This document shows positions 48,411-61,049 of a stretch of DNA of 64,000 bases, piece by piece (within the stretch, counting starts at the first letter, position 1; each line of letters starts with the position of its first letter). The DNA comes from Luteimonas yindakuii (GTDB taxonomy: Bacteria > Pseudomonadota > Gammaproteobacteria > Xanthomonadales > Xanthomonadaceae). The position numbers and the translations under genes are program-made. The notes beneath the pieces are model-generated. The model was not told where the DNA came from, ran no database searches, and worked only from the letters and a program-made list of their open reading frames with translations. Location of the stretch: the NCBI RefSeq assembly GCF_004803715.2, contig NZ_CP039383.2, positions 868,001-932,000 on the forward strand, given 5' to 3'.

Positions 48411-49457
48411 TCAGCCGATGCGCACGCGGTCGCCGGCGCCGCCGGCCGTGACCACTTCGCCGATCCGCCAGTGCGCCAAGCCCTGCTCGCGCAGATGCCG
48501 CTCGGCGGCTGCAACCGCATCCTGGGGCAACACCAGTACGAAGCCGATGCCGCAGTTGAAGGTGCGCCACATCTCTTCGCGTGCGACCGCGCCTTCGCGC
48601 TGCAGCCACTCGAACACCGGCGGCAGCGGCCACGCGTTGGCGTCGATGGCGACACCCAGGCCTTCCGGCACCACGCGGACGATGTTCTCGGTGAGCCCGC
48701 CACCGGTGATATGGGCCATCGCATGCACCGTGCACCCGGAGGCGTCGTCGAGCAGCGAGAGCACCGGCTTCACGTACAGCGTGGTCGGCGCCATCAGCGC
48801 GTCGATCAGCCGCACGCCGCCCAGGTCGAGATCGGCCGGTTGCCCGGTGCGGTCGTAGATGCGCCGCACCAGCGAATATCCGTTGGAATGCGGGCCCGAC
48901 GACGCGATGCCCAGCAGCACGTCGCCGGCACGCACGGCCGAACCGTCGAGCAGGTGCGACTTCTCCACCGCACCGACGGTGAAGCCGGCAAGGTCGTACT
49001 CGCCCGGTGCATACATATCCGGCATCTCGGCGGTCTCGCCGCCGATCAACGCGCAGCCGGCCAGTTCGCAGCCACGGGCGATGCCGCCGACCACCGCCGC
49101 CGCGGTGTCGACATCGAGCTTGCCGGTGGCGAAATAGTCGAGGAAGAACAACGGCTCGGCACCCTGCACCAGCACGTCGTTGACGCACATGCCGACGAGG
49201 TCGATGCCGATGGTGTCGTGGCGGCCGAGCTGCTGCGCCAGCTTGAGCTTGGTGCCGACACCGTCGGTTCCCGAGACCAGCACCGGTTCGCGATAACGCC
49301 CGGAGAGGTCGAACAGCGCGCCGAAGCCGCCAAGCCCGCCCATCACTTCAGGGCGATGGGTGCGCCTGACCAGCGGCTTGATGCGTTCGACGAGCGCGTT
49401 GCCCGCGTCGATGTCGACGCCGGCGTCACGATAGGTGAGCGGGGTAGGCTGGGTCAC
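48411..49457 (-). CDS. purM: Phosphoribosylformylglycinamidine cyclo-ligase (AIR synthetase)
   Basis: 348 residues. [14 protein letters not shown] is at the N-terminus, [15 protein letters not shown] is the ATP-binding segment, and [30 protein letters not shown] and [12 protein letters not shown] follow. It closes the imidazole ring to form AIR. The GTG at 49457 gives a short extension before the conserved start. It is divergent from the DUF2066 gene, 155 nt apart. Confidence 0.95.
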   Translation of the reverse strand: MTQPTPLTYRDAGVDIDAGNALVERIKPLVRRTHRPEVMGGLGGFGALFDLSGRYREPVLVSGTDGVGTKLKLAQQLGRHDTIGIDLVGMCVNDVLVQGAEPLFFLDYFATGKLDVDTAAAVVGGIARGCELAGCALIGGETAEMPDMYAPGEYDLAGFTVGAVEKSHLLDGSAVRAGDVLLGIASSGPHSNGYSLVRRIYDRTGQPADLDLGGVRLIDALMAPTTLYVKPVLSLLDDASGCTVHAMAHITGGGLTENIVRVVPEGLGVAIDANAWPLPPVFEWLQREGAVAREEMWRTFNCGIGFVLVLPQDAVAAAERHLREQGLAHWRIGEVVTAGGAGDRVRIG

Positions 49458-49612
49458 GGATGCGGCCGAGGCGGACGGACCGGCGATTTTAGCAGGCGCG
49501 GCGAGGCGTCGGCCGTGCGCCACCCGCACCTGACAGGCAGCGCGGGCGTTTCATGGGCGAGCGCGCAGTTGTGGCACCATTCGCGCGTTTGTCGCAGCGC
49601 GAAGGACCAGGC

Positions 49613-50692
49613 ATGTCGTTGGGTGGCCGGATGGCGGGATGGATGACGGGGCTGCTGCTGGCGGCCGCGCTGGTTGCGCCCGTGCAGGCGCAGCGTGTCG
49701 AAGGCGACAGCGCGCGCGCGCAGGGGCTGTACGAGGCCGAGGTGCCGGTGGGCAGCCAGAGCGACGCGGCCCGTGGTCCGGCGCTGAGCCGGGCGCTGGC
49801 GCAGGTGCTGGGGAAAATCTCCGGCGATGCTTCGGCGTCGTCGCGGCCCGGCGTGGGCCAGGAGCTGCGGCGCGCCGCGCAGTACGCCGAGCATTACGAC
49901 TACCGGCAGGACGAGGGCGTGTCCGCCACCGGCGCGCCGAGCTTCCAGACCACGCTGGTGGTGCGCTTCGACCGCGAGGCCGTGGACGGCCTGGCCGCGG
50001 CGCTGGGTCTCCCGGTCTGGCCGGAACCACGGCCGAAGCCGGTGCTGTGGCTCGCCATCGACGATGGCTCCGGGCCGCGCCTGGTGAGCCTGCAGCAGAA
50101 CAACGTGGTGCGCCCGGTGCTGGAGCGTGCCCGCCAGCGCGGCTACCAGCTCGGCCTGCCGCGCGGCAGTGCCGCCGAACAGGCGGGCGTGGGTGCGATC
50201 TGGCGCGGCGACACCGCGGCGATCGCGCGCCTGTCCGCCCGCTACCAGCCGCCGATGCAGCTGATCGGCAAGCTGCAGCGCGCCGGCAGTGGCTGGCGCG
50301 CGGACTGGACCTTTGTCGACAACGGCCGCGTGCTGTCGGAGTGGACCAGCGAGCGTGGCGATGCCCGCCAGGCGATGAGCGCCGGCGCCGATGGCGCCGC
50401 CGACGCGCTGGTGAAGCGCTACGCACGCGTCGCGCCGGTGGGCGAGCCGGGCAACTACCGGGTGGTGTTCACCGGCCTGGCCAGCAGCGACGATTTCATC
50501 CGCCTGGCGTCGACGCTGCAGGCGATGCCGGTGGTGCGCCGCGCGGTGCCGATGCGCGCGACGGCGGACGGGGTGGAATACGAACTCGAACTGGTGACCG
50601 GCCTGCCGGGCTTTCGGCGCATGGCCAACCGCGACGTGCTCGCCGAGGTCGAGGATGTCACCGGCACGCCGACCTTCCGGATGGTCCGGTGA
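49613..50692 (+). CDS. DUF2066 periplasmic protein
   Basis: 359 residues. The signal peptide from ATG 49613 ends PVQA. DUF2066 covers the mature part: LYEAEVPVGSQSD, ALSRALAQVLGKISG, and the C-terminal VVFTGLASSDDFIRLASTL. Function unknown. A nearer upstream ATG (49553) lacks support, while AAGGA lies 7 nt before 49613. It is followed after 6 nt by the permease-like gene, and then hda, a conserved trio. Confidence 0.85.
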   Translation: MSLGGRMAGWMTGLLLAAALVAPVQAQRVEGDSARAQGLYEAEVPVGSQSDAARGPALSRALAQVLGKISGDASASSRPGVGQELRRAAQYAEHYDYRQDEGVSATGAPSFQTTLVVRFDREAVDGLAAALGLPVWPEPRPKPVLWLAIDDGSGPRLVSLQQNNVVRPVLERARQRGYQLGLPRGSAAEQAGVGAIWRGDTAAIARLSARYQPPMQLIGKLQRAGSGWRADWTFVDNGRVLSEWTSERGDARQAMSAGADGAADALVKRYARVAPVGEPGNYRVVFTGLASSDDFIRLASTLQAMPVVRRAVPMRATADGVEYELELVTGLPGFRRMANRDVLAEVEDVTGTPTFRMVR

Positions 50693-50698
50693 CCGGCC

Positions 50699-51859
50699 AT
50701 GGGTGAGCGTGCCGACGAATCCATCGCGACCTTCCTCAAGCGCCTGCAGTGGGGCCTGGTCGCCTTTGCCGTGCTGTGGCTGATCGGCGCGCTGGGGCCG
50801 ATCCTGACGCCGTTCGTGCTGGCGGCGCTGCTGGGCTGGCTCGGCGATCCGCTGGTGGACCGGATCGAGCGCACCGGCCGTTCGCGCGGCGCCGCGGTGG
50901 CGCTGGTGTTCCTGTTGATGGTGCTGCTGCTGGTGCTGGTGCTGCTGATCCTGGTGCCGATGATCGAACGGCAGGTGGTGACGCTGATCGACAGCCTGCC
51001 GGTCTATGGCGAATGGCTCATGGGGACGGCGATTCCGTGGATGGAGCGCCGCTTTGGCATCGAGATCTCCGAATGGATGGATCCGGAGCGCCTCATCACC
51101 TGGGTGCGCGGACACTGGCAGCAGGCCGGTGGGGTGGCGACCACGTTCATGTCCTATGTGTCGCGCTCGGGCTTTGCGCTCATCGCACTGGTGGTGAACC
51201 TGGTGCTGGTGCCGATCCTCACGTTCTACTTCCTGCGTGACTGGGACGCGCTGGTGGCCCGGGTGTCGCAGCTGATCCCCCGCGACCACCACGCCACGGT
51301 GGCCCGGCTGGCAAGGGAATCCGATGAGTCGCTGGCCGCGTTCCTGCGCGGGCAGTTCCTGGTGATGCTGGCGCAGGGCGCGTTCTACGCCATCGGCCTG
51401 CAGCTGATCGGCCTGCGCCTGGGCATCCTGGTCGGGCTGATCGCGGGCCTGATCAGCTTCGTGCCGTACCTCGGCGCCACGGTCGGCCTGATCATGATGC
51501 TGCTGGCGGCGGTGGTGCAGGCGCAGGGCTTCGACTGGCAACTGTTGCTGCTCGGCACCATCGTGTTCACCGCCGGCCAGCTGTTCGAAAGCTACGTGCT
51601 CACGCCGCGCCTGGTCGGCGACCGCATCGGCCTGCATCCGGTCGCGGTGATCTTCGCGGTGATGGCCGGCGGCCAGCTGTTCGGCTTCGTCGGCATGCTG
51701 ATCGCGCTGCCGGTGGCGGCGGTGGCGAACGTGCTGCTGCGCTATGCGCACGAGCGTTACCAGGCGAGCCGCCTGTACACCGGTACGCCGAGCACCCTGG
51801 TCGTGGATGACCGCGCGCTGGTGGTGACCGACACCTTGCCGCGGGTCGACAGGGACTGA
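50699..51859 (+). CDS. AI-2E-family (PerM-like) membrane transporter
   Basis: 386 residues with about eight membrane helices. The N-terminal pair is followed by a periplasmic stretch, LVLVPILTFYFLRDWD, the conserved GLRLGILVGLIAGLISFVPYLG and the loop VLTPRLVGDRIGLHP. Family members have been linked to export of autoinducer-2 or to ion transport; the substrate is unknown. The C-terminal tail after residue 350 is hydrophilic. Confidence 0.87.
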   Translation: MGERADESIATFLKRLQWGLVAFAVLWLIGALGPILTPFVLAALLGWLGDPLVDRIERTGRSRGAAVALVFLLMVLLLVLVLLILVPMIERQVVTLIDSLPVYGEWLMGTAIPWMERRFGIEISEWMDPERLITWVRGHWQQAGGVATTFMSYVSRSGFALIALVVNLVLVPILTFYFLRDWDALVARVSQLIPRDHHATVARLARESDESLAAFLRGQFLVMLAQGAFYAIGLQLIGLRLGILVGLIAGLISFVPYLGATVGLIMMLLAAVVQAQGFDWQLLLLGTIVFTAGQLFESYVLTPRLVGDRIGLHPVAVIFAVMAGGQLFGFVGMLIALPVAAVANVLLRYAHERYQASRLYTGTPSTLVVDDRALVVTDTLPRVDRD

Positions 51860-51872
51860 CGGGGCCAACACG

Positions 51873-55829
<3,957 letters not shown>

Positions 55830-55830
<1 letters not shown>

Positions 55831-57671
55831 TGGCGACCACGGATTTCCTGCGCCTGATCGCCTGCGGCAGCGTGGACGATGGCAAGAGCACGCTGATTGG
55901 ACGCCTGCTGCACGAAGCCGGTCGGGTGCCCGACGACGAGCGCGCAGCGCTCGCACGCGCAAGCGCGAGCCATGGCACCCGGGGTGGCGAGGTCGACTAC
56001 GCGCTGCTGCTGGACGGCCTCGACGCCGAGCGCGAGCAGGGCATCACCATCGATGTCGCCTGGCGCCACCTGCAGACCACGCGGCGGCGCTTCCTGATCG
56101 CCGATTGTCCCGGGCACGTGCAGTACACCCGCAACATGGCGACCGGCGCGTCCGTTGCGGACCTGGCCATCGTGCTGGTGGATGCCAGCAGGGGCCTGCT
56201 GCCGCAGACCTTCCGCCACGCCGCGATCCTGTCGCTGTTCGGCGTGCGCCACGTGCTGCTGGCGGTGAACAAGATGGACCGCGTGGGTTATGCGCAACCG
56301 GTCTTCGAGGCGATCGCGTCGAGCTTCCGCGCGCATGCCGGGAAACTCGGCATTGCGGATGTGGTGGCGATCCCGGTGGCTGCGGCGGTGGGCGACAACG
56401 TCACCGCGCGCTCGACGTCGATCGACTGGTACCACGGCCCCAGCGTGCTTGAGCACCTCGAGGGCGTGCAGGTCGATGCGCCGGATCCGGCGCTGCCGTT
56501 GCGCCTGCCGTTGCAGTCGGTGCTGCGCGACGCCGACGGCGGCCGCTGGCTCACCGGCACGCTCGCGTCGGGTTCGGTCCGCGCGGGTGATGAAGTGCGG
56601 ATCGAGCCCAGCGGCATCGCAAGCCGGATCGCATCCCTCACCGTCGCCGGCGTACCTGCGGCGGCAGCGCAGGTGGGGCAGGCGGTGGCGGTACAACTTG
56701 CCGACGACGTGGATGCCGGCCGCGGGCACGTGCTGGCCGCGATCGATGCGCCGTTGCCGCACACCGACCAGTTCGTCGCCGAGGTGCTGTGGTTCGACGA
56801 GGCGCCCTTGCTGCCCGGCCGCCGCTACCAGCTCAAGAGTGGCGCGCGTGCCGTCGGCGCGCGGATCAGCGAGCTGAAGTTCCGCCACGATCCCGAAAGC
56901 CTGCAGCCGCTGGCCGCCAAGCGGCTGGAGTTCAACGAGATCGGCGAAGTGGTGATCTCGCTCGATGCCGCCATTGCGTATACGCCGTATGCGGAGAACG
57001 CCACCCTCGGCGGCTTCATCCTGGTCGATCCGCTCAGCCGCGCCACCGTCGGCGCCGGCATGATCCGGCATGGCCTGCGGCGCGCCGACAACATCCACTG
57101 GCAGGTGCTGGATGTCGACCGCAGCGCACGCGCCGCGTTGAAGGGGCAGCGGCCGCGCTGCATCTGGTTCACCGGACTGTCCGGCGCCGGCAAGTCGACC
57201 ATCGCCAACCTCGTCGAACGCGGCCTGCTGGCCCGCGGCCTGCACACCTATCTGCTCGATGGCGACAACGTGCGCCACGGCCTCAACCGCGATCTCGGCT
57301 TCACCGACGAGGACCGGGTGGAGAACCTGCGCCGCATCGGCGAGGTCGCACGGCTGATGACCGATGCCGGCCTGGTCGTGCTGGTGAGTTTCATCTCGCC
57401 GTTCCGCGCCGAGCGTGCGGCCGCGCGCGCGCTGTTCGACGCCGGCGACTTCATCGAGGTGTTCGTCGACACCCCGCTGGCAGACGCCGAGCGGCGCGAC
57501 GCCAAGGGCCTGTATGCGAAGGCGCGCCGCGGCGAGCTGCCGAACTTCACCGGCATCGACTCACCGTACGAGCCGCCGGAAGACCCGGAGCTGGTGCTCG
57601 ACACCGTGCACGACGACGCACAGGTACTGGCCGAGCGCGTGATTGCCTATGTGCTGGACGGCGGGGGCTGA
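55830..57671 (+). CDS. cysNC: CysN-CysC fusion: sulfate adenylyltransferase subunit 1 / APS kinase
   Basis: 613 residues. Residues 1 to about 430 are the CysN GTPase ([32 protein letters not shown]) that powers sulfate adenylation. Residues about 440-613 are the CysC APS kinase (P-loop GLSGAGKST near 448, [31 protein letters not shown]-like segment). Together with CysD the protein converts sulfate to PAPS. No reductase genes (cysHIJ) are nearby. Confidence 0.96.
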
Positions 57672-57790
57672 GCCCGGTTTCAGCCGCGGATCCACGCGAA
57701 AGACGCGGAACGAACCATCCGTCGTCTGCTTGATCTCACCGCCTTCGGTCGCACTTGTCCGCGGCGCGGGCCGGACATCAGCGGCAGGAA

Positions 57791-58054
57791 TCAGCGCGGA
57801 CGCAACAGCTGCAGCAGGCCCAGGATGACAATGGCGCCGAGCAGCGCACCGAAGAATCCGGCCGTCTGTCCCAGCGCGTACCAGCCCATCTGCTGGCCGC
57901 CCCAGGTGCCCAGCAATGCACCACCGATGCCGAGCAGGCAGGTCAGGATCACGCCCATGCGGCGCCTGCCGGGCGTGACCAGGCGCGCGAGGATGCCGAC
58001 CACCAGGCCGATGAGGATGATGTAGAGCCAGTTGCTGCTGCCGAACGGTGCCAT
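57791..58054 (-). CDS. GlsB/YeaQ/YmgE-family small membrane protein
   Basis: 87 residues with three membrane helices: LYIILIGLVVGILARLVTPG, MGVILTCLLGIGGALLG and AGFFGALLGAIVILGLL. The family is known as transglycosylase-associated, but no enzymatic residues are present and the function is unclear; stress induction is common. ATG 58054 has AGGGGG upstream. The 119 nt between it and cysNC hold no gene. Confidence 0.88.
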   Translation of the reverse strand: MAPFGSSNWLYIILIGLVVGILARLVTPGRRRMGVILTCLLGIGGALLGTWGGQQMGWYALGQTAGFFGALLGAIVILGLLQLLRPR

Positions 58055-58148
58055 GGCGCCCCCTGTGATGAGCCAGGGGCAAGCATACCGGCAGTGAACG
58101 GGGTCAGCCCTCTCCGCCACGTGCGCACGGAGAGGGCGTGATCGGGCC

Positions 58149-59642
58149 TCAGCAGCAGCCGTGGTCGCCGTGGCGGCTGCCGCTGTCGGCGGCCACGGCC
58201 GAACCCGTGGTTTCGCCCCGCAGGCTCGCCTGGTGGTGCTCGGTGATCACCCGCGCGACGCACGCGGTCACGCGCTTGCCCATCGGGATATGCAGGAACT
58301 CGTTGGGGCCGTGGGCATTGGAATGCGGGCCGAGCACGCCGGTGATCATGAACTGCGCACCCGGGAACTTCTCTCCCAGCATCCCCATGAACGGGATCGA
58401 GCCGCCTTCGCCCATGTACATCGCCGGGCGGCCGAAAAAGGCCTCGCTGGCGTCGTTGATCGCGGTTTCCAGCCACGGCGACAGCGCTGGCGCATTCCAC
58501 CCGGTGGCGGCCTTCTCCAGCTCCAGGGTGACCTGCGCGCCGTTGGGCGGGCTCTGCGTCAGCGCCCGCTGCAACAGCTCGCCGGCACGCTTGCCGTCGA
58601 CGGTGGGCGGCAGGCGCAGCGACAGTTTCACCGCCGTATGCGGACGCAGCACGTTGCCGGCCGAATCCAGCGACGGAATGCCGCCGACGCCGGTGACCGA
58701 AAGCGCCGGACGCCAGGTGCGGTTGAGCACCAGCTCGGCGAGGTCGTCGTTCATCGGCCGCATGCCCGACAGCAGCGGGAACTTGGAATAGATCTCGTCA
58801 CCGAGCACGTCGGACGCGCGCTGTGCCTGTTCGCGGCGTTCGCCCGGGATCTCCGCATGCAGGCCTTCGAGCAGGATGCGTCCGGTGTCCTCGTCCTCGA
58901 TGCGCGACAGCAGCTGGCGCAGCAGGCGGAAGCTCGACGGCACCACGCCCGAGGCATCGCCCGAATGCACGCCCTCGTCGAGCACCTTCACCGTGAGGTT
59001 GCCGCCGGCCAGGCCGCGCAGCGAGGTGGTGCACCACAGCTGGTCGTAGTTGCCGCAACCCGAGTCCAGGCACACCACCAGCGAGGGCTTGCCAATGCGC
59101 TCGGCGAGGTGGTCGACATAGGCGGGCAGGTCGTAGCTGCCCGATTCCTCGCAGGCCTCGATCAGCACCACGCAACGCGCGTGCGGAAGTTGCTGTTCGT
59201 GCAGCGCCATGATCGCAGCCAGCGAACCGTAGATCGCGTAGCCGTCGTCGGCGCCGCCGCGACCGTACAGCCTGTCGCCACGCAGCACCGGCTTCCACGG
59301 GCCGAGGTCGTCGTCCCAGCCGGTCATTTCTGGCTGCTTGTCGAGATGGCCGTATAGCAGCACGCAATCGTCGTCGCGGCCGCCATGCGCGGCGGGAATC
59401 TCGATGAAGATCAGCGGCGTGCGGCCTTCCAGCTCGATCACGTCCACCTGCATGCCGGGGATGTCCTGCCGGCGCGCCCAGCCCGCCATCAGTTCGACGG
59501 CCTGGTCCATATACCCGTGCGCCTTCCAGTCGGCGTCGAACATCGGCGACTTGTTGGGGATGCGGATGTACTCGACGAGCTGGGGCACGATGTCGTCGTC
59601 CCATTTCCCGGCGACGAAACGATCGACCTTGCTGGCGTCCAT
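58149..59642 (-). CDS. M20-family metallopeptidase
   Basis: 497 residues. The M20 metal-binding residues lie in LLYGHLDKQPEMTGW, GRGGADDGYAIYG (bridging Asp) and EACEESGS, and the dimerisation lid follows in VHSGDASG. No signal peptide is present, so it acts in the cytoplasm, probably on dipeptides or similar amides; relatives include carnosinase-like and ArgE/DapE enzymes. ATG 59642 has AGGAG 5 nt upstream. The far C-terminus is His- and Cys-bearing (SRHGDHGCC), which is unusual. Confidence 0.88.
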   Translation of the reverse strand: MDASKVDRFVAGKWDDDIVPQLVEYIRIPNKSPMFDADWKAHGYMDQAVELMAGWARRQDIPGMQVDVIELEGRTPLIFIEIPAAHGGRDDDCVLLYGHLDKQPEMTGWDDDLGPWKPVLRGDRLYGRGGADDGYAIYGSLAAIMALHEQQLPHARCVVLIEACEESGSYDLPAYVDHLAERIGKPSLVVCLDSGCGNYDQLWCTTSLRGLAGGNLTVKVLDEGVHSGDASGVVPSSFRLLRQLLSRIEDEDTGRILLEGLHAEIPGERREQAQRASDVLGDEIYSKFPLLSGMRPMNDDLAELVLNRTWRPALSVTGVGGIPSLDSAGNVLRPHTAVKLSLRLPPTVDGKRAGELLQRALTQSPPNGAQVTLELEKAATGWNAPALSPWLETAINDASEAFFGRPAMYMGEGGSIPFMGMLGEKFPGAQFMITGVLGPHSNAHGPNEFLHIPMGKRVTACVARVITEHHQASLRGETTGSAVAADSGSRHGDHGCC

Positions 59643-59840
59643 GGCGACTCCTGGAATACGGCGGAAGACCGCCATTCTAGCCCCCGCGGCCCGATCGGAC
59701 TTTTCCGACGCCCCCGGCCGGCTTTGCCCGGTGCGCGACTGGAGGGTCGGGCGATAGGCGCGGATCGGTGGCCTCCCGACACTGTGCATACCGGCGCGGA
59801 CCGCGCCGGCAGGAAGCCCACCCATACGGAAGGAACCGTC

Positions 59841-60188
59841 ATGAACCTGTTCGCCAAAACACTGTGCGCATCACTGCTCTCGCTGCTGCTGGCCGGCGCG
59901 GCCTGGGCCAGCGAGAAGGTCAACATCAACACCGCCGATGCCGCCACGCTCGATCGCGTGCTGGTCAATGTCGGCCCCGCCAAGGCGGAGGCAATCATCG
60001 AGCACCGCAAGGAACACGGCGCGTTCCGCAGCGTCGAGCAGCTGGCCATGGTCAAGGGCATCGGCCTGCGCACGGTGGAACTCAACCGCGACCGCATCGA
60101 GCTGGGTGCGGCGCCCGCGCGGCGGCCGGCCGTGCGTCCTGCCGCGGCGGCTGCCACCGCGACCGCGGCGACGCGTCCGCAGCGCTGA
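59841..60188 (+). CDS. ComEA-like helix-hairpin-helix protein
   Basis: 115 residues. The signal peptide ends AWA near residue 23. A helix-hairpin-helix DNA-binding unit follows (VNINTADAATLDRVL, VGPAKAEAIIEHRKEHG, VKGIGLRTVELNRDRI). An Ala/Pro/Thr-rich tail closes the protein. Small exported HhH proteins of this kind take up DNA in the periplasm during natural transformation; with pilT/pilU in this window, competence is plausible. GGAAGGAACC precedes the ATG. Confidence 0.85.
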   Translation: MNLFAKTLCASLLSLLLAGAAWASEKVNINTADAATLDRVLVNVGPAKAEAIIEHRKEHGAFRSVEQLAMVKGIGLRTVELNRDRIELGAAPARRPAVRPAAAAATATAATRPQR

Positions 60189-60360
60189 AGGAGTACCTGG
60201 GGCCGCGCACGGACGCTCGGCCGCCAGACAGGAGCAGGAGTGCTCCGGGAGTCCGGCACGGACGCCGGAACGACAGGGAGGTTCGCCGCTCCACCCGAGG
60301 CCGGATGCCGGGGTGGGGCGGCATCGTGCAGGGAAGGCACGATGGGGGCCCGGGCGCCGC

Positions 60361-60366
60361 TACACT
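60361..60366 (+). promoter_or_regulatory. -10-like box TACACT, 7 nt from ATG (leaderless candidate)
   Basis: TACACT ends 7 nt before the hutD ATG, and no ribosome binding site lies between. It fits the leaderless pattern seen elsewhere in the window, with one extra base. Confidence 0.4.
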
Positions 60367-60373
60367 CGGGCGA

Positions 60374-60985
60374 ATGGACGACACCGCCGGAAGCCGGGTG
60401 ATTCCGGCGAACGAATACACCCGCAGCCGCTGGCGCAACGGGCGTGGCTGGACCCGCGAGATCTGCGCCGTCGGCGGTACTGACGAGCGGTGGGACTGGC
60501 GGCTGTCGATCGCCGACATCGAGCAGGCGGGCCCGTACTCACCGTTCCCCGATACCGGGCGCGAACAGGTGCTGTTGCAGGGCGAGGGCCTCGAACTCGC
60601 GTTTCCCGATGGCCGCAGCAATCGTCTGCAGCCACCGTACGGGCGCATCCGCTTCAACGGTGCCGAGCCTCCGCATGCCACGCCGGACGGCCGGGTCGAG
60701 GTGTTCAACCTGATCTGGCGTCCGCAGGCCGTGGAGGTCGACCTCTGGCATCGGCCGGTGGTCGGTCCGATGCTGTTCTTCGCCGATGCGGACACGCGCT
60801 GGGCGCTGCACCTGCTGGCCGGGCAGGCGCGCTTCGAGGGCGGGATGTTGCCGCCACTGGCGCAGGGCGACACCGCGATCCTCGACGAGCCAATGCGTCG
60901 GCGCTTCCTGCTCGATGGCGGCGGTGAACTGCTGGCGATCCGCATCTGCCCGCACGTGCCGGGCACGGAACTGGACAGCCCTTGA
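60374..60985 (+). CDS. hutD: HutD-family protein
   Basis: 203 residues of the HutD/Ves cupin family. RSRWRNGRGWTREI is at the N-terminus, followed by DWRLSIADIEQAGPYSPFP and the C-terminal cupin strands. HutD helps tune histidine utilisation in Pseudomonas, but no hut genes are nearby, so the role is open. The start is placed at 60374 because the longer frame upstream has no support. A hairpin follows before the convergent TonB receptor. Confidence 0.85.
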   Translation: MDDTAGSRVIPANEYTRSRWRNGRGWTREICAVGGTDERWDWRLSIADIEQAGPYSPFPDTGREQVLLQGEGLELAFPDGRSNRLQPPYGRIRFNGAEPPHATPDGRVEVFNLIWRPQAVEVDLWHRPVVGPMLFFADADTRWALHLLAGQARFEGGMLPPLAQGDTAILDEPMRRRFLLDGGGELLAIRICPHVPGTELDSP

Positions 60986-60993
60986 TCTCGCTA

Positions 60994-61019
60994 CGGATGC
61001 GCTGCACGCAGCGCATCCG
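60994..61019. terminator. Hairpin between hutD and TonB receptor
   Basis: A perfect 11-bp stem (CGGATGCGCTG 60994-61004 with CAGCGCATCCG 61009-61019, loop CACG) lies between convergent genes. There is no T-run, so termination strength is uncertain; it may be a dispersed palindromic repeat. Confidence 0.5.
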
Positions 61020-61049
61020 GGTGGCCCCGGCGGATGCCGGAGCGCCGAC

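Noticed and set aside
57672..57790. Possible short protein-like fragment on the minus strand between cysNC and the YeaQ-type gene
   Set aside because: About 25 plausible residues only, with no start, ribosome binding site or family match.
60189..60373. Small hairpin GGAGCA-GGAG-TGCTCC (60231-60246) as ComEA terminator
   Set aside because: Only a 6-bp stem without a T-run; too weak to call.
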